A stretch of DNA of 57,045 nt from contig JAJYZB010000014.1 in assembly GCA_021800275.1 (NCBI GenBank), positions 1-57,045 of the forward strand, written 5' to 3'. Both the position numbers and the translations under genes were made by a program. Source of the stretch: a bacterium. GTDB lineage: Bacteria > Vulcanimicrobiota > JABDET01. Positions within the stretch are counted from its first letter, which is position 1. Every line of letters begins with the position of its first letter. Under the pieces are notes generated by a model. The model saw only the letters and a program-made list of their open reading frames with translations. It made no database searches and was not told the DNA's origin. Below, in pieces: positions 45,965 through 54,894 of the stretch.

Positions 45965-47071
45965 TTAATTTAGATGTCGACACGCAAGCCCTAATACAAC
46001 AGCGCTTGCCTGCTCAATTTCTGATGCTTCTTCTGGCGTGAATCCAGGGACTCTGGAATCACCCAGCTTTTGGAATGGTCGAAGTAATTCTACATGAACT
46101 CCAAGTTCACCTCCTAGATATCGGTCTAAATTTTTAAATTTTGCTGTTCCTCCGCTTAAGTAGATTAAATCAACAGATTCACCTCTATAGCGTGATCTGT
46201 AAAAGTCAAAAGAGCGTTGAATTTCAGTGACTAATTCTATTAAAACAGGAAGCATTGTATTGAAAAGCCTCATGACTGTTGGAGCCACAGGGGTCGCATC
46301 TTTCTCGATTCTCACGGAAGCTTTTTCTTTTTTCAGTTTTTCGGCGTCCTCAAAACTTAAATTCATTCCCTGGGCGATCGCTTTTGTGAAACTATTTCCC
46401 CCGATCGCAATCGTTCTGGAATTCCGCAGAACTCCGTCTTTTACAATCGTGATGCTGGTAGAACCTGCTCCGATATTAATTAAAGAAATGGTTTGCCTCA
46501 GTTCTTCGGTTTTTGAAGTTAACCCCATGATCCTCGGCAGAGCAACAGGTTCAAGTTCAATGGCTTCCACCTGGAGCCCTGATTGAATAATAGTTTCCTG
46601 GTGATTGTTAATCATCTCTTTAGGAGCAGCCATTAACAGGACTTCCATGTTTTTATCGTCACCCGGAAGCTGCTTTCTTAAAATGTGTCCGCTGATATTG
46701 GCTTCTGCCACTGAATAAGGGATATATCTTTCAGCTTCATAGCGAATAGAGTTGTCTAATTCTTTCTGGGTCATGACAGGCATGGTAATGGTTCGAATAA
46801 CAATGGGCTGTCCACTGACAGCGCTGACGACCTGTTTTGAGGAAATATTGTGTTTTTTTATGAGATCCTTTATTTCTTGAGCGACAGTGGCTTGATCCAC
46901 AATCGTTCCATCTTTTACAGCCAGAGAAGGCGTTTGCTGGACAGCTAATTTTAATACTTTTAATCCTCCCGATGTTTTTCCAATTTGCGCGAGCTTGATC
47001 GACGTGCTGCCAATGTCAAGACCAATGATAGAAGGTGCGCTCTGCGAAAATAGTTTTTGGAAAAACGCCAA
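45965..47071 (-). CDS. pilM: Type IV pilus actin-like ATPase PilM
   Basis: A 368-residue cytosolic protein of the actin/FtsA fold with phosphate-1 loop IIGLDIGSTSIKLAQI, phosphate-2 region SLINIGAGSTSITIVKDG and adenosine motif LIYLSGGTAKFKNLD. It docks on PilN and, in other systems, recruits regulators. The start is a TTG (47069-47071) with AAGGAGG about 6 bases upstream. It is the first gene of pilMNOPQ. PilB/PilT ATPases, PilC and pilins are not in the window. Confidence 0.95.
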   Translation of the reverse strand: MAFFQKLFSQSAPSIIGLDIGSTSIKLAQIGKTSGGLKVLKLAVQQTPSLAVKDGTIVDQATVAQEIKDLIKKHNISSKQVVSAVSGQPIVIRTITMPVMTQKELDNSIRYEAERYIPYSVAEANISGHILRKQLPGDDKNMEVLLMAAPKEMINNHQETIIQSGLQVEAIELEPVALPRIMGLTSKTEELRQTISLINIGAGSTSITIVKDGVLRNSRTIAIGGNSFTKAIAQGMNLSFEDAEKLKKEKASVRIEKDATPVAPTVMRLFNTMLPVLIELVTEIQRSFDFYRSRYRGESVDLIYLSGGTAKFKNLDRYLGGELGVHVELLRPFQKLGDSRVPGFTPEEASEIEQASAVVLGLACRHLN

Positions 47072-47191
47072 CGACTGCCTCCTTAGTTTGTCGTTAACCT
47101 GCCGTAATCAGCAGGCCTCTGCCTCAAATCTGAACTTCTATTCTCTTTTCAATTTTTAACTCCTGCTGACAAAATATATTTTATTGGCGGT

Positions 47192-47815
47192 TTATGAATA
47201 TTTATGAAAAACAAGAAGCCAACCCTTTTTTATTGTTATTCTGCCTTTTTTGCGAGACAGTTTGTTGCTGATTCCCCTTGTCTCTCCTTGAGAGAGCGTG
47301 AGATTGTTAGCCGGATATTTGAATCCTGATGCTTGAATTCCAGTGACTGTTTTTGAAAGCGGCATCAGAGAGATTTCTTCCCCAGTTTTTCCGCTCAAAT
47401 GAATTTCTTTCAGAACGAGAAAAATTTCCCATTTCCCCTGGATTAGGGTTAAAGGAACGTGAAGTTTTGCCGCTTTAATGATAAGGAAGAGATTGGCCAT
47501 GCTTTGATCCCATCTTCCCCCAAAGGGCGCGTACCAGAGGATTTCTCTAAATCCATTTTTGAGAGCGAATTGGAGAGCCAGTTCTCCATCGGTTTCATTT
47601 TTGTCTTCAGGGAATTGGATGATTTGTATTGTTTTAGACAGGTTTTTGATCGTCAGAGAATCTAAATCTCCAATCACCATGTGGGGAGAAATGCCAGCTC
47701 TGCGCGCTTTTGTAAAACCTCCGTCGCAGGCAATTAAATAGTCGCTTTTTTTAAGGAGAGAAATTAATTTTTTTTGATTTCCCCAGGTTCCATTTCCCAG
47801 TATGACAGCCCTCAT
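47192..47815 (-). CDS. thiN: Thiamine pyrophosphokinase
   Basis: Transfers pyrophosphate from ATP to thiamine to give the cofactor thiamine diphosphate. The 207-residue protein (start at ATG 47815; upstream ATGs at 47824 and 47827) shows LIACDGGFTKA, VIGDLDSLT, FPEDKNETDGELAL and FGGRWDQSMANL, all family signatures. TATGAT ends 7 bases before ATG 47815 and TTGCAA lies 18 bp further up, so the mRNA may be leaderless. Unlike in Firmicutes it is away from the def-fmt-rsmB-rlmN block. Confidence 0.92.
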   Translation of the reverse strand: MRAVILGNGTWGNQKKLISLLKKSDYLIACDGGFTKARRAGISPHMVIGDLDSLTIKNLSKTIQIIQFPEDKNETDGELALQFALKNGFREILWYAPFGGRWDQSMANLFLIIKAAKLHVPLTLIQGKWEIFLVLKEIHLSGKTGEEISLMPLSKTVTGIQASGFKYPANNLTLSQGETRGISNKLSRKKGRITIKKGWLLVFHKYS

Positions 47816-47917
47816 TTTCGCCATCATATCATATTTATTGTTCTTTTTGCAAGAGGGATTAAGAAATATTCAGAAAATTCTAAACCAGTGCAAGCAAGTG
47901 TGGACAGAGTCATTTGA

Positions 47918-47992
47918 GCCGGGATAGCTCAGTGGTAGAGCAGCTCACTCGTAATGAGCAGGCCGCGGGTTCAAGTCCCGCTCCCGGCTCCA
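47918..47992 (+). tRNA. tRNA-Thr (CGT)
   Basis: A complete cloverleaf: acceptor GCCGGGA/TCCCGGC, D-arm GCTC..GAGC, anticodon arm GCTCA-CTCGTAA-TGAGC, T-arm GCGGG-TTCAAGT-CCCGC, discriminator T and encoded CCA (75 nt). Anticodon CGT reads the ACG threonine codon. It stands alone between thiN and the diguanylate cyclase gene. Confidence 0.96.
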
Positions 47993-48072
47993 GGCGTTGA
48001 TTTTGAGGAAGCAGCTTTCTCTCAGAACAAGGATTTTATAAAAACACCGCCAATTTTTTTCTTGGAGTGGGT

Positions 48073-49545
48073 TTGGATTTTTCTAAAAAGTTTAAAATAA
48101 CAGCTTCAGTTGTGAGGACAGCTGTGATTTTATATGCTTTTTATTTGTCTCCTTTTTTTACGCCTGGTCATGGCGATTTTTGGTTGGCGGGAGCCTTATT
48201 TGTTTCTTATGCTGTCATCACAGATTTATTGTTTTATGCGAATAAAACAGCGGCTGCCATTGTTTTCTTTTTAGATTCCCTAGTCTGCGCAGGATTTTTT
48301 CTGGAGTGGAAGCCATTCATGGTCCCTCTCCTATTTCTTCCCGGAATAACTGCTGGCTATTCTTTTCGTCGTTTTGTAATGCTCGGATTGGGCAACATGA
48401 TTCTCCAGATTGGAGTTTTTTCTTTCTATTTTTCTCCGCATTTCTCCCTCTGGAATTATGTTTTTCAGCACTCTATTTTAGCGATCATTTTAATGAACAT
48501 GACTGGAATTTTTTTGTCGTATGCAGTGTTCCATGCATTCAAAGAAAATGAACAGAGCAGAGGACTCCTGGATTTGATTCAAGTTGGACAGCAAATGGGT
48601 TCCAGCCTGAATTATGAGAAGCTTTCTTCTCTGCTGATGAAGGTATTAACCAGTATGTTTGATGCTCACACTTATGGTTTTTATGTTTTAGAAGAGAGAG
48701 AATCTGAAAAGATGGCTGTTCTTCACGGAATTGATTCCATGTATCATCAACTTTTTTTTGATTTTGCTCCTGAAATGGAACATTCTGTTTTCTCGCAGGT
48801 ATTGAAAGAAAAAAAGATTAAAAACGTGGCGGATTTGAAAGGAACCCAGGATCGACTTCTCCCTTCAGTAAAAACTTTTCGAGGAGCACTTGTGTGTCCT
48901 ATCTGTTTTGAGGATGAAGTTTTAGGTTTGATTTTTTTAATTTCCGGTTCTGCAAATGCTTATACATCGAGTCAGGAATCGCTTCTGAGCCTGTTGAGCA
49001 ACCAGTTTGCCGTCACGTTGAAAAATATCCTTCTCTATCAAAAGACCGCTGTCATGGCAATTACAGATTCTTTAACAGGACTTTACACTCACGGCTATTT
49101 TCAAGATCAGTTGATCAAACAACTGACAGAACATAAATATCAAACAAAACCGTTGAGTGTTATCATTTTGGACGTGGATCATTTTAAGGTGGTGAATGAT
49201 ACTTTTGGGCATCCCCAGGGGGATTACATTCTCAGCCAGATGGCGGGACTGATACGAAACAATGTCAGACCTCAAGATTTGGTCTGCCGCTATGGTGGGG
49301 ATGAATTTGTTTTGATCGCTCCCGGACTCGATCGAATCAGCTCTTCCGTTTATGCTGAACGAGTTCGAAAATCGGTTGAAGACTATGTTTTTGTTGTCGG
49401 CGGGAAAACCGCCAGGATAACAATTTCTGCTGGAGTTTCGAGTTTCCCTGAAAGCGCGCAGACTGCTAAAGACCTGATAGAATGCTCAGATAAAGCCCTT
49501 TATGAATCAAAGCGCAGAGGACGGAATAGAGTTGTCTATGTGTAA
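48073..49545 (+). CDS. Membrane diguanylate cyclase (GAF-GGDEF)
   Basis: Makes cyclic di-GMP from two GTP. About 490 residues (TTG 48073 with GGAG 5 bases upstream; GTG 48067 possible). Five or six N-terminal membrane segments (about 12-150) form a sensor, followed by a GAF domain (about 175-320) and the GGDEF domain (about 330-490). The active site RYGGDEF is intact, and the RPQD five residues before it is a complete inhibitory I-site, so product feedback is expected. c-di-GMP commonly controls pili and exopolysaccharide, both encoded nearby. Confidence 0.95.
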   Translation: MDFSKKFKITASVVRTAVILYAFYLSPFFTPGHGDFWLAGALFVSYAVITDLLFYANKTAAAIVFFLDSLVCAGFFLEWKPFMVPLLFLPGITAGYSFRRFVMLGLGNMILQIGVFSFYFSPHFSLWNYVFQHSILAIILMNMTGIFLSYAVFHAFKENEQSRGLLDLIQVGQQMGSSLNYEKLSSLLMKVLTSMFDAHTYGFYVLEERESEKMAVLHGIDSMYHQLFFDFAPEMEHSVFSQVLKEKKIKNVADLKGTQDRLLPSVKTFRGALVCPICFEDEVLGLIFLISGSANAYTSSQESLLSLLSNQFAVTLKNILLYQKTAVMAITDSLTGLYTHGYFQDQLIKQLTEHKYQTKPLSVIILDVDHFKVVNDTFGHPQGDYILSQMAGLIRNNVRPQDLVCRYGGDEFVLIAPGLDRISSSVYAERVRKSVEDYVFVVGGKTARITISAGVSSFPESAQTAKDLIECSDKALYESKRRGRNRVVYV

Positions 49546-49567
49546 ACAGGCAGCTTTTTTTAACAAT

Positions 49568-49599
49568 ATATTTAAAAAATGTTAACATTTTTTAAATAT
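49568..49599. promoter_or_regulatory. 32-bp perfect palindrome upstream of a promoter
   Basis: A perfect inverted repeat without spacer (16-base arms, centre GTTAAC, arm ATATTTAAAAAATGTT). It lies 22 bp after the diguanylate cyclase stop and 7 bp before the -35 box of the next gene. It could be an operator or, as an AT-rich hairpin, part of a terminator. Confidence 0.6.
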
Positions 49600-49606
49600 T
49601 AACTTA

Positions 49607-49635
49607 TTGTAAAATTTGTAAAATTGTGATAAAAT
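49607..49635 (+). promoter_or_regulatory. Promoter of the beta-propeller/glycosyltransferase pair
   Basis: TTGTAA (49607-49612), 17-bp spacer, TAAAAT (49630-49635) with TGA just before the -10. The -10 ends 7 bases before GTG 49643, so transcription is predicted to begin at or beside the start codon. Confidence 0.65.
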
Positions 49636-49642
49636 ACAGATA

Positions 49643-51151
49643 GTGTCTATGCGAAAGTTTTCGATTTTGTTAATCGTTTTTCTGCTTCTCCCTTTCCTGG
49701 CGCGCGCTGGCAATACTTATTTATCGGGAGCTGTTTTGGATGGGGAGGGGCATTTTATTGAAAATGCGAGTATTATGCTGTACAGGCCCGGCACCTATCA
49801 TAAAAACAAAAATATAAAGCCTGTCTATATGACGACCACCAACAATTATGGAGTGTTTTTGTTTCAGAATTTAAGCCCAGGAATTTATGACGTCATTTGC
49901 AAAAAGAAAGGGTATCACATCCAGGAAAAATCAATTCCGGTGATCCCTAATTCACCTCAATCCGTTGATTTCACTCTTTCTCCTACTTATTCGCCCGGTT
50001 GGGGCCTTTCTTCCCACTTTTTCTTCATTCATCCAGTGGATTTGAAAACTGCCCGAGTTTATGTTGCCTTCACTTCTGACAAAGATTTCACAAGTTATGG
50101 CTATAAGGTGAATCCTAACAATCCTGCGAATCCAATCCAATCCCCATTTATGACCAGCCCTGCTGAAATGGGAGGGATACTCTATGGAGCGAATCCGATG
50201 CAGGGAGATCCCATTTTTCAGTTGATGAGGAAAGATATGTTCAATCAATCTGCTGGATTTATTCAGACTCTGCATCCGGATAACATTTCTATTCTGGACA
50301 GCAAGAAGAATCGTATTGTCGCTTCTATTCCGACTCCTTCCCGAGTTTACTGGTTAGCTTTTTCACCAGAAGGAAAGCGGTTCTGGACGATTGGACAATT
50401 GGATGATTTAACCATGTACTCTCGGAATGGCTCAAGAATCGCTTCTGTCAATCTGGGAAACAATATTGTCAGCGCTTTGGCTGTCAGTCCGAATGGGAAC
50501 AGGGTCTATTTGGCTGTGCGCAGCTACCCTTCCCCAGAAGTCCTGATTGCGGATGGAGTGAGCAATTCACTGGTGGGGTCTTTCCCTCTTCCTTCTGACC
50601 ACGGGCAGCCAGGAGGAGTTGCAGTTTCTGCTGATGGGAGGATTCTGGTTGTGACAATGGGGGATGGCTCTGAGGGCTGGCTTGAAGTTTTAAATGCCAG
50701 TACAGGACAGATATTGGAACAGATTCCAGTTGGGGCAGAGCCTCTCGGTGTTGGGATTACCCCTTATGGAACAAGAGCGGTTGTGGCTGATTATGGTTCT
50801 TCAACTGTGGATGTTGTTGATTTAACAACAGGAAAAGTTGTTAGTGAAATTCAGTCAGGATTAGAGCCATGCCAGGTAGCCATGAGATCAGATGGCCGTG
50901 TTGCTTTTGTTACAAATCACGGAGACAATACTCTCTCTGTTGTAGAGGTTAATCGGGGAGTTCAATTAGGAAGAGTGCCTGTTGGAAAGGGACCGATGGG
51001 TGTGGCTGTTTCTCAAAGTGGGAAAAGAGTTTACGTGGCGGATCAGGAGTCTGGAAATATAACGGTTATTAATGGATACAGCTTAGTTGTGGTGGGCAGC
51101 ACAACCCCTGTTAAAGGGATTCACCCGTATGGAATTGCAATCAGACCCTGA
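49643..51151 (+). CDS. Secreted carboxypeptidase-regulatory-like / YVTN beta-propeller protein
   Basis: A 502-residue exported protein (GTG 49643; ATG 49649 also possible). Signal peptide about 1-23, a carboxypeptidase-regulatory-like beta-sandwich (about 25-115; GAVLDGEGHFIENASIMLY, FLFQNLSPGIYDVICKKKGY) and a seven-bladed-type propeller of YVTN repeats (about 205-502; VAVSPNGNRVYLAV, VTNHGDNTLSVVEVNRG). Such proteins bind ligands outside the membrane; the partner is unknown. No Shine-Dalgarno precedes the start. Its TGA overlaps the ATG of the glycosyltransferase gene (TGATG). Confidence 0.8.
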   Translation: MSMRKFSILLIVFLLLPFLARAGNTYLSGAVLDGEGHFIENASIMLYRPGTYHKNKNIKPVYMTTTNNYGVFLFQNLSPGIYDVICKKKGYHIQEKSIPVIPNSPQSVDFTLSPTYSPGWGLSSHFFFIHPVDLKTARVYVAFTSDKDFTSYGYKVNPNNPANPIQSPFMTSPAEMGGILYGANPMQGDPIFQLMRKDMFNQSAGFIQTLHPDNISILDSKKNRIVASIPTPSRVYWLAFSPEGKRFWTIGQLDDLTMYSRNGSRIASVNLGNNIVSALAVSPNGNRVYLAVRSYPSPEVLIADGVSNSLVGSFPLPSDHGQPGGVAVSADGRILVVTMGDGSEGWLEVLNASTGQILEQIPVGAEPLGVGITPYGTRAVVADYGSSTVDVVDLTTGKVVSEIQSGLEPCQVAMRSDGRVAFVTNHGDNTLSVVEVNRGVQLGRVPVGKGPMGVAVSQSGKRVYVADQESGNITVINGYSLVVVGSTTPVKGIHPYGIAIRP

Positions 51152-52233
51152 TGAGACTGGTTTTTCTCTGCGGAGGTTCTCCGCATCCTGAAGGCAGAGG
51201 ACTTTCTTACCAGTGGATTACGACTCGGGCAAAAGGCTATCAGAAAAAAGGACATGAAGTTTTTGTTTTAGCCCCGTATGCCCCTGATGTTCCTGCGCAT
51301 TATGTTTTAGAAGATGTCAACTTTTACCGTCTTCAATCCGATAGAGCTTCCCGGTTTATTTCCGAACTTAATCCTGACCGCCTGCTGATCCATCACTTTA
51401 CGCCGTGGACGATCAAAGCCTCGGAGTTTTTTTCGGGAGGAAAGATTTTCTGGGTGTATGGTCCGGAGATTTCTTCTGTTTTTTCTTATTATGAAAAACC
51501 TGGGGGGATTACCCGGTTTTTTTTGAGCGTTTTAGACTCTCTGCAGAATAGAAAGATGAGGCGATTTTTTTTGTCAGGTTCCGGTTTTGTATGCACTTCT
51601 CATTATGCAGCAAGCCAGTTGTCTCGATTTCTTCCACAGTTGGAACCTGTGGTTTTGCGAGACCCGATCGTAATTCCTGAATCACCCGCGCTTCGCGACC
51701 GCGGTAAATTGATAAAAGGACTGGCTGTTGAGCTCTTAGAACACCGTTTTCTCATCCCTTCAGGAATTGATCTCTTAATTAAAACTTTCTCTTCCTGTCC
51801 TGATGCTGCATTAACTCTTTTAGGGGATGGGAACGCTGTCAGCGATTTGCAAAAATGGATTAAAAAAGAAAAAAGTCCTGTCTATCTCGATGCCCAGGAA
51901 GTCTCTGAAAGAAAACTGTCAGAATGGTTTCAGTCACATCAGTATTTTCTGGTTGCGTCGCGGATGGAAAGATTTGTTTTTAGAGCTTGTACTGCCATGT
52001 CTTATGGATTGCCTGTGATTGCCCCACGCCGGTGGGCTTTCCCTGAAATCATTCAGAATGGAAAAACAGGATACGTGTTTGATCCCGAAAATCCTGATTC
52101 CATGCTCCATGGAGTGAAGAGCATAGCAAAGGATTATGAAATATTGGGGGCAAACAGCAGGAAATGGGTTGTGGAAAACTGCAGCTCTGAAGTCATTATT
52201 GATCAGGAATTGTCCTTGATTCATCATGGATGA
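51151..52233 (+). CDS. Glycosyltransferase, GT4-like, divergent
   Basis: A 360-residue GT-B-fold protein. The N-terminal half has GGSPHPEGRGLSYQW and GHEVFVLAPYAP; the C-terminal half has ALTLLGDGNAVSDLQKW, VASRMERFVFRACTAMSYGLP (the EX7E region in altered form) and NGKTGYVFDPENPD. It probably transfers a sugar from a nucleotide donor at the cytosolic face of the membrane. It is translationally coupled to the propeller gene by a 1-bp stop/start overlap, which suggests the two act on the same surface structure. Confidence 0.85.
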   Translation: MRLVFLCGGSPHPEGRGLSYQWITTRAKGYQKKGHEVFVLAPYAPDVPAHYVLEDVNFYRLQSDRASRFISELNPDRLLIHHFTPWTIKASEFFSGGKIFWVYGPEISSVFSYYEKPGGITRFFLSVLDSLQNRKMRRFFLSGSGFVCTSHYAASQLSRFLPQLEPVVLRDPIVIPESPALRDRGKLIKGLAVELLEHRFLIPSGIDLLIKTFSSCPDAALTLLGDGNAVSDLQKWIKKEKSPVYLDAQEVSERKLSEWFQSHQYFLVASRMERFVFRACTAMSYGLPVIAPRRWAFPEIIQNGKTGYVFDPENPDSMLHGVKSIAKDYEILGANSRKWVVENCSSEVIIDQELSLIHHG

Positions 52234-52305
52234 AGCGGGTTCGAGCTGTTGCAGAACGGTTGAACTTTTAAAGCATTCGGGAGGGAAGGAACTTTAAAGG
52301 CTTTA

Positions 52306-52311
52306 TATAAT
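52306..52311 (+). promoter_or_regulatory. -10 box before the Met/His-rich secreted protein gene
   Basis: TATAAT at 52306-52311 lies about 40 bases before the ATG at 52352; no convincing -35 is seen 16-18 bp upstream. GGAGGG occurs just before the start codon. Confidence 0.35.
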
Positions 52312-52351
52312 TAAAACAAAGGTTTAAAATTGTTTTCTTGAGGAGGGAATG

Positions 52352-52840
52352 ATGAAAAGGATATTCTATAGTTTAGTTCTGTTTATGTTTCTCGCTCCTG
52401 CTGTTTGTTTTGCTCAGTCGGGACAAAATCAAGGGATGAGTTCCAATGGACAAACTCCTGAGAAGCCGATGCATAAGGGCATCATGAAAATGATGTGGAA
52501 ACAACATCAGAAAATGGTCAAAATGGTGAATAAGGAAATGTTCTCAGTCTATGTCGTTTTTAAAAAAATGTCAAGAGCGGAGAGCCAGATTGCCTCTAAA
52601 GTTTGCAGAGCGCTTTTAAATCCAAAAACAAACCCTGCGGCTTTAAGCGATTTGCTCCATAAACTTTCTTATGTTCAAAAGCTCCTGCAAAAACAAATAT
52701 GCCTTCAGAACGAAATTTTAGGACCTGTCATGAGAGCTCACCGTATCTGGAAGCGCCATCGAATGATGATGTGGAAGCGCCGTCACATGCCCCACAGTCA
52801 TCCCATGATGCCGTCATCGGGGAGTTCAAGCGGTAAATAG
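52352..52840 (+). CDS. Secreted Met/His/Lys-rich small protein
   Basis: A 162-residue exported protein: signal peptide (about 1-20, ending AVCFAQ), a Met/Lys/His-rich segment (GIMKMMWKQHQKMVKMVNK), a helical core with two Cys (SKVCRALL, KQICLQN) and a Met/His-rich tail (RHMPHSHPMMP). The layout recalls CpxP/Spy-like periplasmic helices or metal-binding proteins, but no family is certain. GAGGAGGGA precedes the start; ATG 52349 is too close to it. Single gene with its own putative promoter. Confidence 0.7.
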   Translation: MKRIFYSLVLFMFLAPAVCFAQSGQNQGMSSNGQTPEKPMHKGIMKMMWKQHQKMVKMVNKEMFSVYVVFKKMSRAESQIASKVCRALLNPKTNPAALSDLLHKLSYVQKLLQKQICLQNEILGPVMRAHRIWKRHRMMMWKRRHMPHSHPMMPSSGSSSGK

Positions 52841-52860
52841 ATTCTCGATCTGCCGCCGGA

Positions 52861-53886
52861 TTAAACCCTGGTTTTGTAGTAAGCAGAAATGAATTCCTGA
52901 TAGGATTTCTGCTTTTGGATAATTTTTTCCCACCACTGTCTGTGGGTTTGATACCAGGAAATGGTTTCGGCAAGAGCATCATGAAAAGGGCGTTTTGCTG
53001 TCCATCCGAGTTTTTTGATTTTTTCGCATGAAACAGAATATCTACGGTCATGACCTTTTCTGTCTTCAACATAGGTAACCAGGGTTTCGGGTTTTCCGAG
53101 CATTTGTAAAATTTTTCGGGTTAATTCCAGGTTTGTGAGTTGATTTCCAGATCCAATATTGTAGATCTCGCCAATTTCTCCATACAAGAGAACGTGGAAG
53201 ATAGCTTCACAGTTTTCTTCCACCAGGGTCCAATCCCTGACCTGGAGTCCATCTCCATAAACAGGGAGGGGTTTGTTTTCCAGGGCTCGAGTCACGAAAA
53301 GAGGGATCATTTTCTCAGGGTACTGGTAAGGGCCGAAATTATTCGTGCTTCGAGTGGTAATAATGGGAGCATTGAAAGTGACGTGATGGGCATGAGCCAT
53401 TTGATCCTGTCCTGCTTTGCTTGCAGAATAAGGGCTTGAAGGTTTAAGCAGAAAATTTTCATCTGCCTCTCCTTCTGCAATGCTGCCGTAAACTTCATCA
53501 GTGCTGATATTGATGAATCTCTGGACATTTTCTTTTAAGGCTGCCTGCAGCAGAACGTAAGTCCCATAAATATTGGTTGAAATGAAATCCTGGGCGGCTA
53601 GAATGGAACGGTCAACGTGGCTTTCAGCGGCAAAATGCACAACCGCATCGCAGTTTTTCATGGCTGAATTGACGATTCCAGAATCTCGAATATCGCCTTT
53701 TACAAAAGTAAACCGTTTATTGTTTTTAATTTCATCCAGGTTTTCTTCATTCCCTGCATACGTTAAGAGGTCCAGGACCACGATTTTTAAGTCCGGGTCT
53801 TTTTTCAGGGCAAAGCGCACAAAGTTGGAGCCAATAAACCCAGCGCCTCCTGTCACTAAAATTGTTTTTGGCGTATATTTGGACAT
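52861..53886 (-). CDS. rfbB: dTDP-glucose 4,6-dehydratase
   Basis: An extended short-chain dehydrogenase (341 residues) converting dTDP-glucose to dTDP-4-keto-6-deoxyglucose for rhamnose and related sugars. NAD-binding TGGAGFIGSNFVR, HFAAESHVDRS, INISTDEVYGS, YSASKAGQD (catalytic Tyr and Lys) and TTRSTNNFGPYQYPEK are the RmlB/RfbB signatures. It starts 2 bp after the preceding epimerase gene. rmlA, rmlC and rmlD are not in the window. Confidence 0.92.
   Translation of the reverse strand: MSKYTPKTILVTGGAGFIGSNFVRFALKKDPDLKIVVLDLLTYAGNEENLDEIKNNKRFTFVKGDIRDSGIVNSAMKNCDAVVHFAAESHVDRSILAAQDFISTNIYGTYVLLQAALKENVQRFINISTDEVYGSIAEGEADENFLLKPSSPYSASKAGQDQMAHAHHVTFNAPIITTRSTNNFGPYQYPEKMIPLFVTRALENKPLPVYGDGLQVRDWTLVEENCEAIFHVLLYGEIGEIYNIGSGNQLTNLELTRKILQMLGKPETLVTYVEDRKGHDRRYSVSCEKIKKLGWTAKRPFHDALAETISWYQTHRQWWEKIIQKQKSYQEFISAYYKTRV
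52882..52916 (+). terminator. Possible terminator of the Met/His-rich protein gene inside the 3' end of rfbB
   Basis: AGCAGAAAT pairs with ATTTCTGCT (9-bp stem, 15-base loop) and is followed by TTTT on the + strand, about 40 bases after the 52352-52840 gene. It lies within the convergent rfbB coding region. Confidence 0.4.
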
Positions 53887-53888
53887 GG

Positions 53889-54893
53889 TTAACTCCAGTA
53901 ATGTTTTTTGTATTTTTCGTAATAAGTTACAGTTCTGGCAATTCCATCTTTTAAAGTGATTTCTGGCTGCCAGCCTGTTGTTCGAGAAAACCTGGAATAA
54001 TCAGCGACATAAGATCCCACTTCTATTTTTTTTCTTTCTTCGGGCCAGGGAACTTTCTGAAGTTCTCCTTTCCCTACAATCGCAACGATTTCTTCCGCCA
54101 TTTTGTAAAACGGGATCGGGTTTCCGCTTCCCAAATTGAAAGCCTGCCCTCCAGTTTCAGGAATCGCTCCAGCCAGAAGGAAAGCCTGTGTCACATCATC
54201 CACAAAATTGTAGTCTCTGAGCTGACTCCCATCCCCATAAATCGTGATTGGTTTGCTGTCCAGAGCCAGACGAATAAACCAGTTTAAAATTCCATAGTTC
54301 GCCTGTTTCATTTGATGTCTTGGTCCATAAGTATTGTTGATTCTCAGGCTGACACATTCCAGTCCATGAACATCGCGGTAAATCCAGAGATACCCTTCTC
54401 CCGCGTGTTTGTTGACTCCATAGATATCAACTGGCTGCATGTAGTCCTGTTCTTCCACAGGGGATTTTAAAATTTTCCCGTACTGGGCTCTTGTCCCTGC
54501 ATAAATAATTTTTGCTTTCGGGTTGAATTTTCTAACTGCCTCTAAAAGAATCAGGGTTCCTCTGCAGTTGATGTCCAGATCGAGAAAAGGATCTTTTAAA
54601 GAATCAATATGGCTGGTCTGTCCCGCAATATGGAAAATCAGTTCATGCTCTTTCACAAGGGACTGCATCAATTTCTCACTGCGAATATCGTCAATAATAA
54701 TACCGACTCTGTCTTCGATTCCCGCCACATTGAATCTGTTGCCTCCATATTCGGGGAAAAGCGGATCCACAAGAGTGACACAGGCTCCTTTTTCCGCAAG
54801 GGCATGAGCCAGATTGCTTCCCAGAAATCCGAGTCCTCCCGTGATTAAAATTTTCTTTTTTTGATAATGTTTTTCGATTTCCGATTTTGTCAT
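53889..54893 (-). CDS. NAD-dependent nucleotide-sugar epimerase/dehydratase
   Basis: An extended SDR enzyme of 334 residues with NAD-binding ITGGLGFLGSNLAHAL, FHIAGQTSHIDSLKDP, AGTRAQYGK (catalytic Thr/Ser) and DIYGVNKHAGE (Tyr and Lys). LRINNTYGPRHQMKQ and DYNFVDDVTQAFLLAG fit nucleotide-sugar 4-epimerases or 4,6-dehydratases. The exact sugar cannot be read. It is 1 bp downstream of the ABC transporter gene and 2 bp upstream of rfbB, so all three form one operon. Confidence 0.85.
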   Translation of the reverse strand: MTKSEIEKHYQKKKILITGGLGFLGSNLAHALAEKGACVTLVDPLFPEYGGNRFNVAGIEDRVGIIIDDIRSEKLMQSLVKEHELIFHIAGQTSHIDSLKDPFLDLDINCRGTLILLEAVRKFNPKAKIIYAGTRAQYGKILKSPVEEQDYMQPVDIYGVNKHAGEGYLWIYRDVHGLECVSLRINNTYGPRHQMKQANYGILNWFIRLALDSKPITIYGDGSQLRDYNFVDDVTQAFLLAGAIPETGGQAFNLGSGNPIPFYKMAEEIVAIVGKGELQKVPWPEERKKIEVGSYVADYSRFSRTTGWQPEITLKDGIARTVTYYEKYKKHYWS

Positions 54894-54894
54894 A

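Noticed and set aside
47072-47191. Possible riboswitch or promoter between thiN and pilM
   Set aside because: A small GC-rich inverted repeat is present, but I could not find a convincing -10/-35 pair or a known riboswitch core, including thi-box elements.
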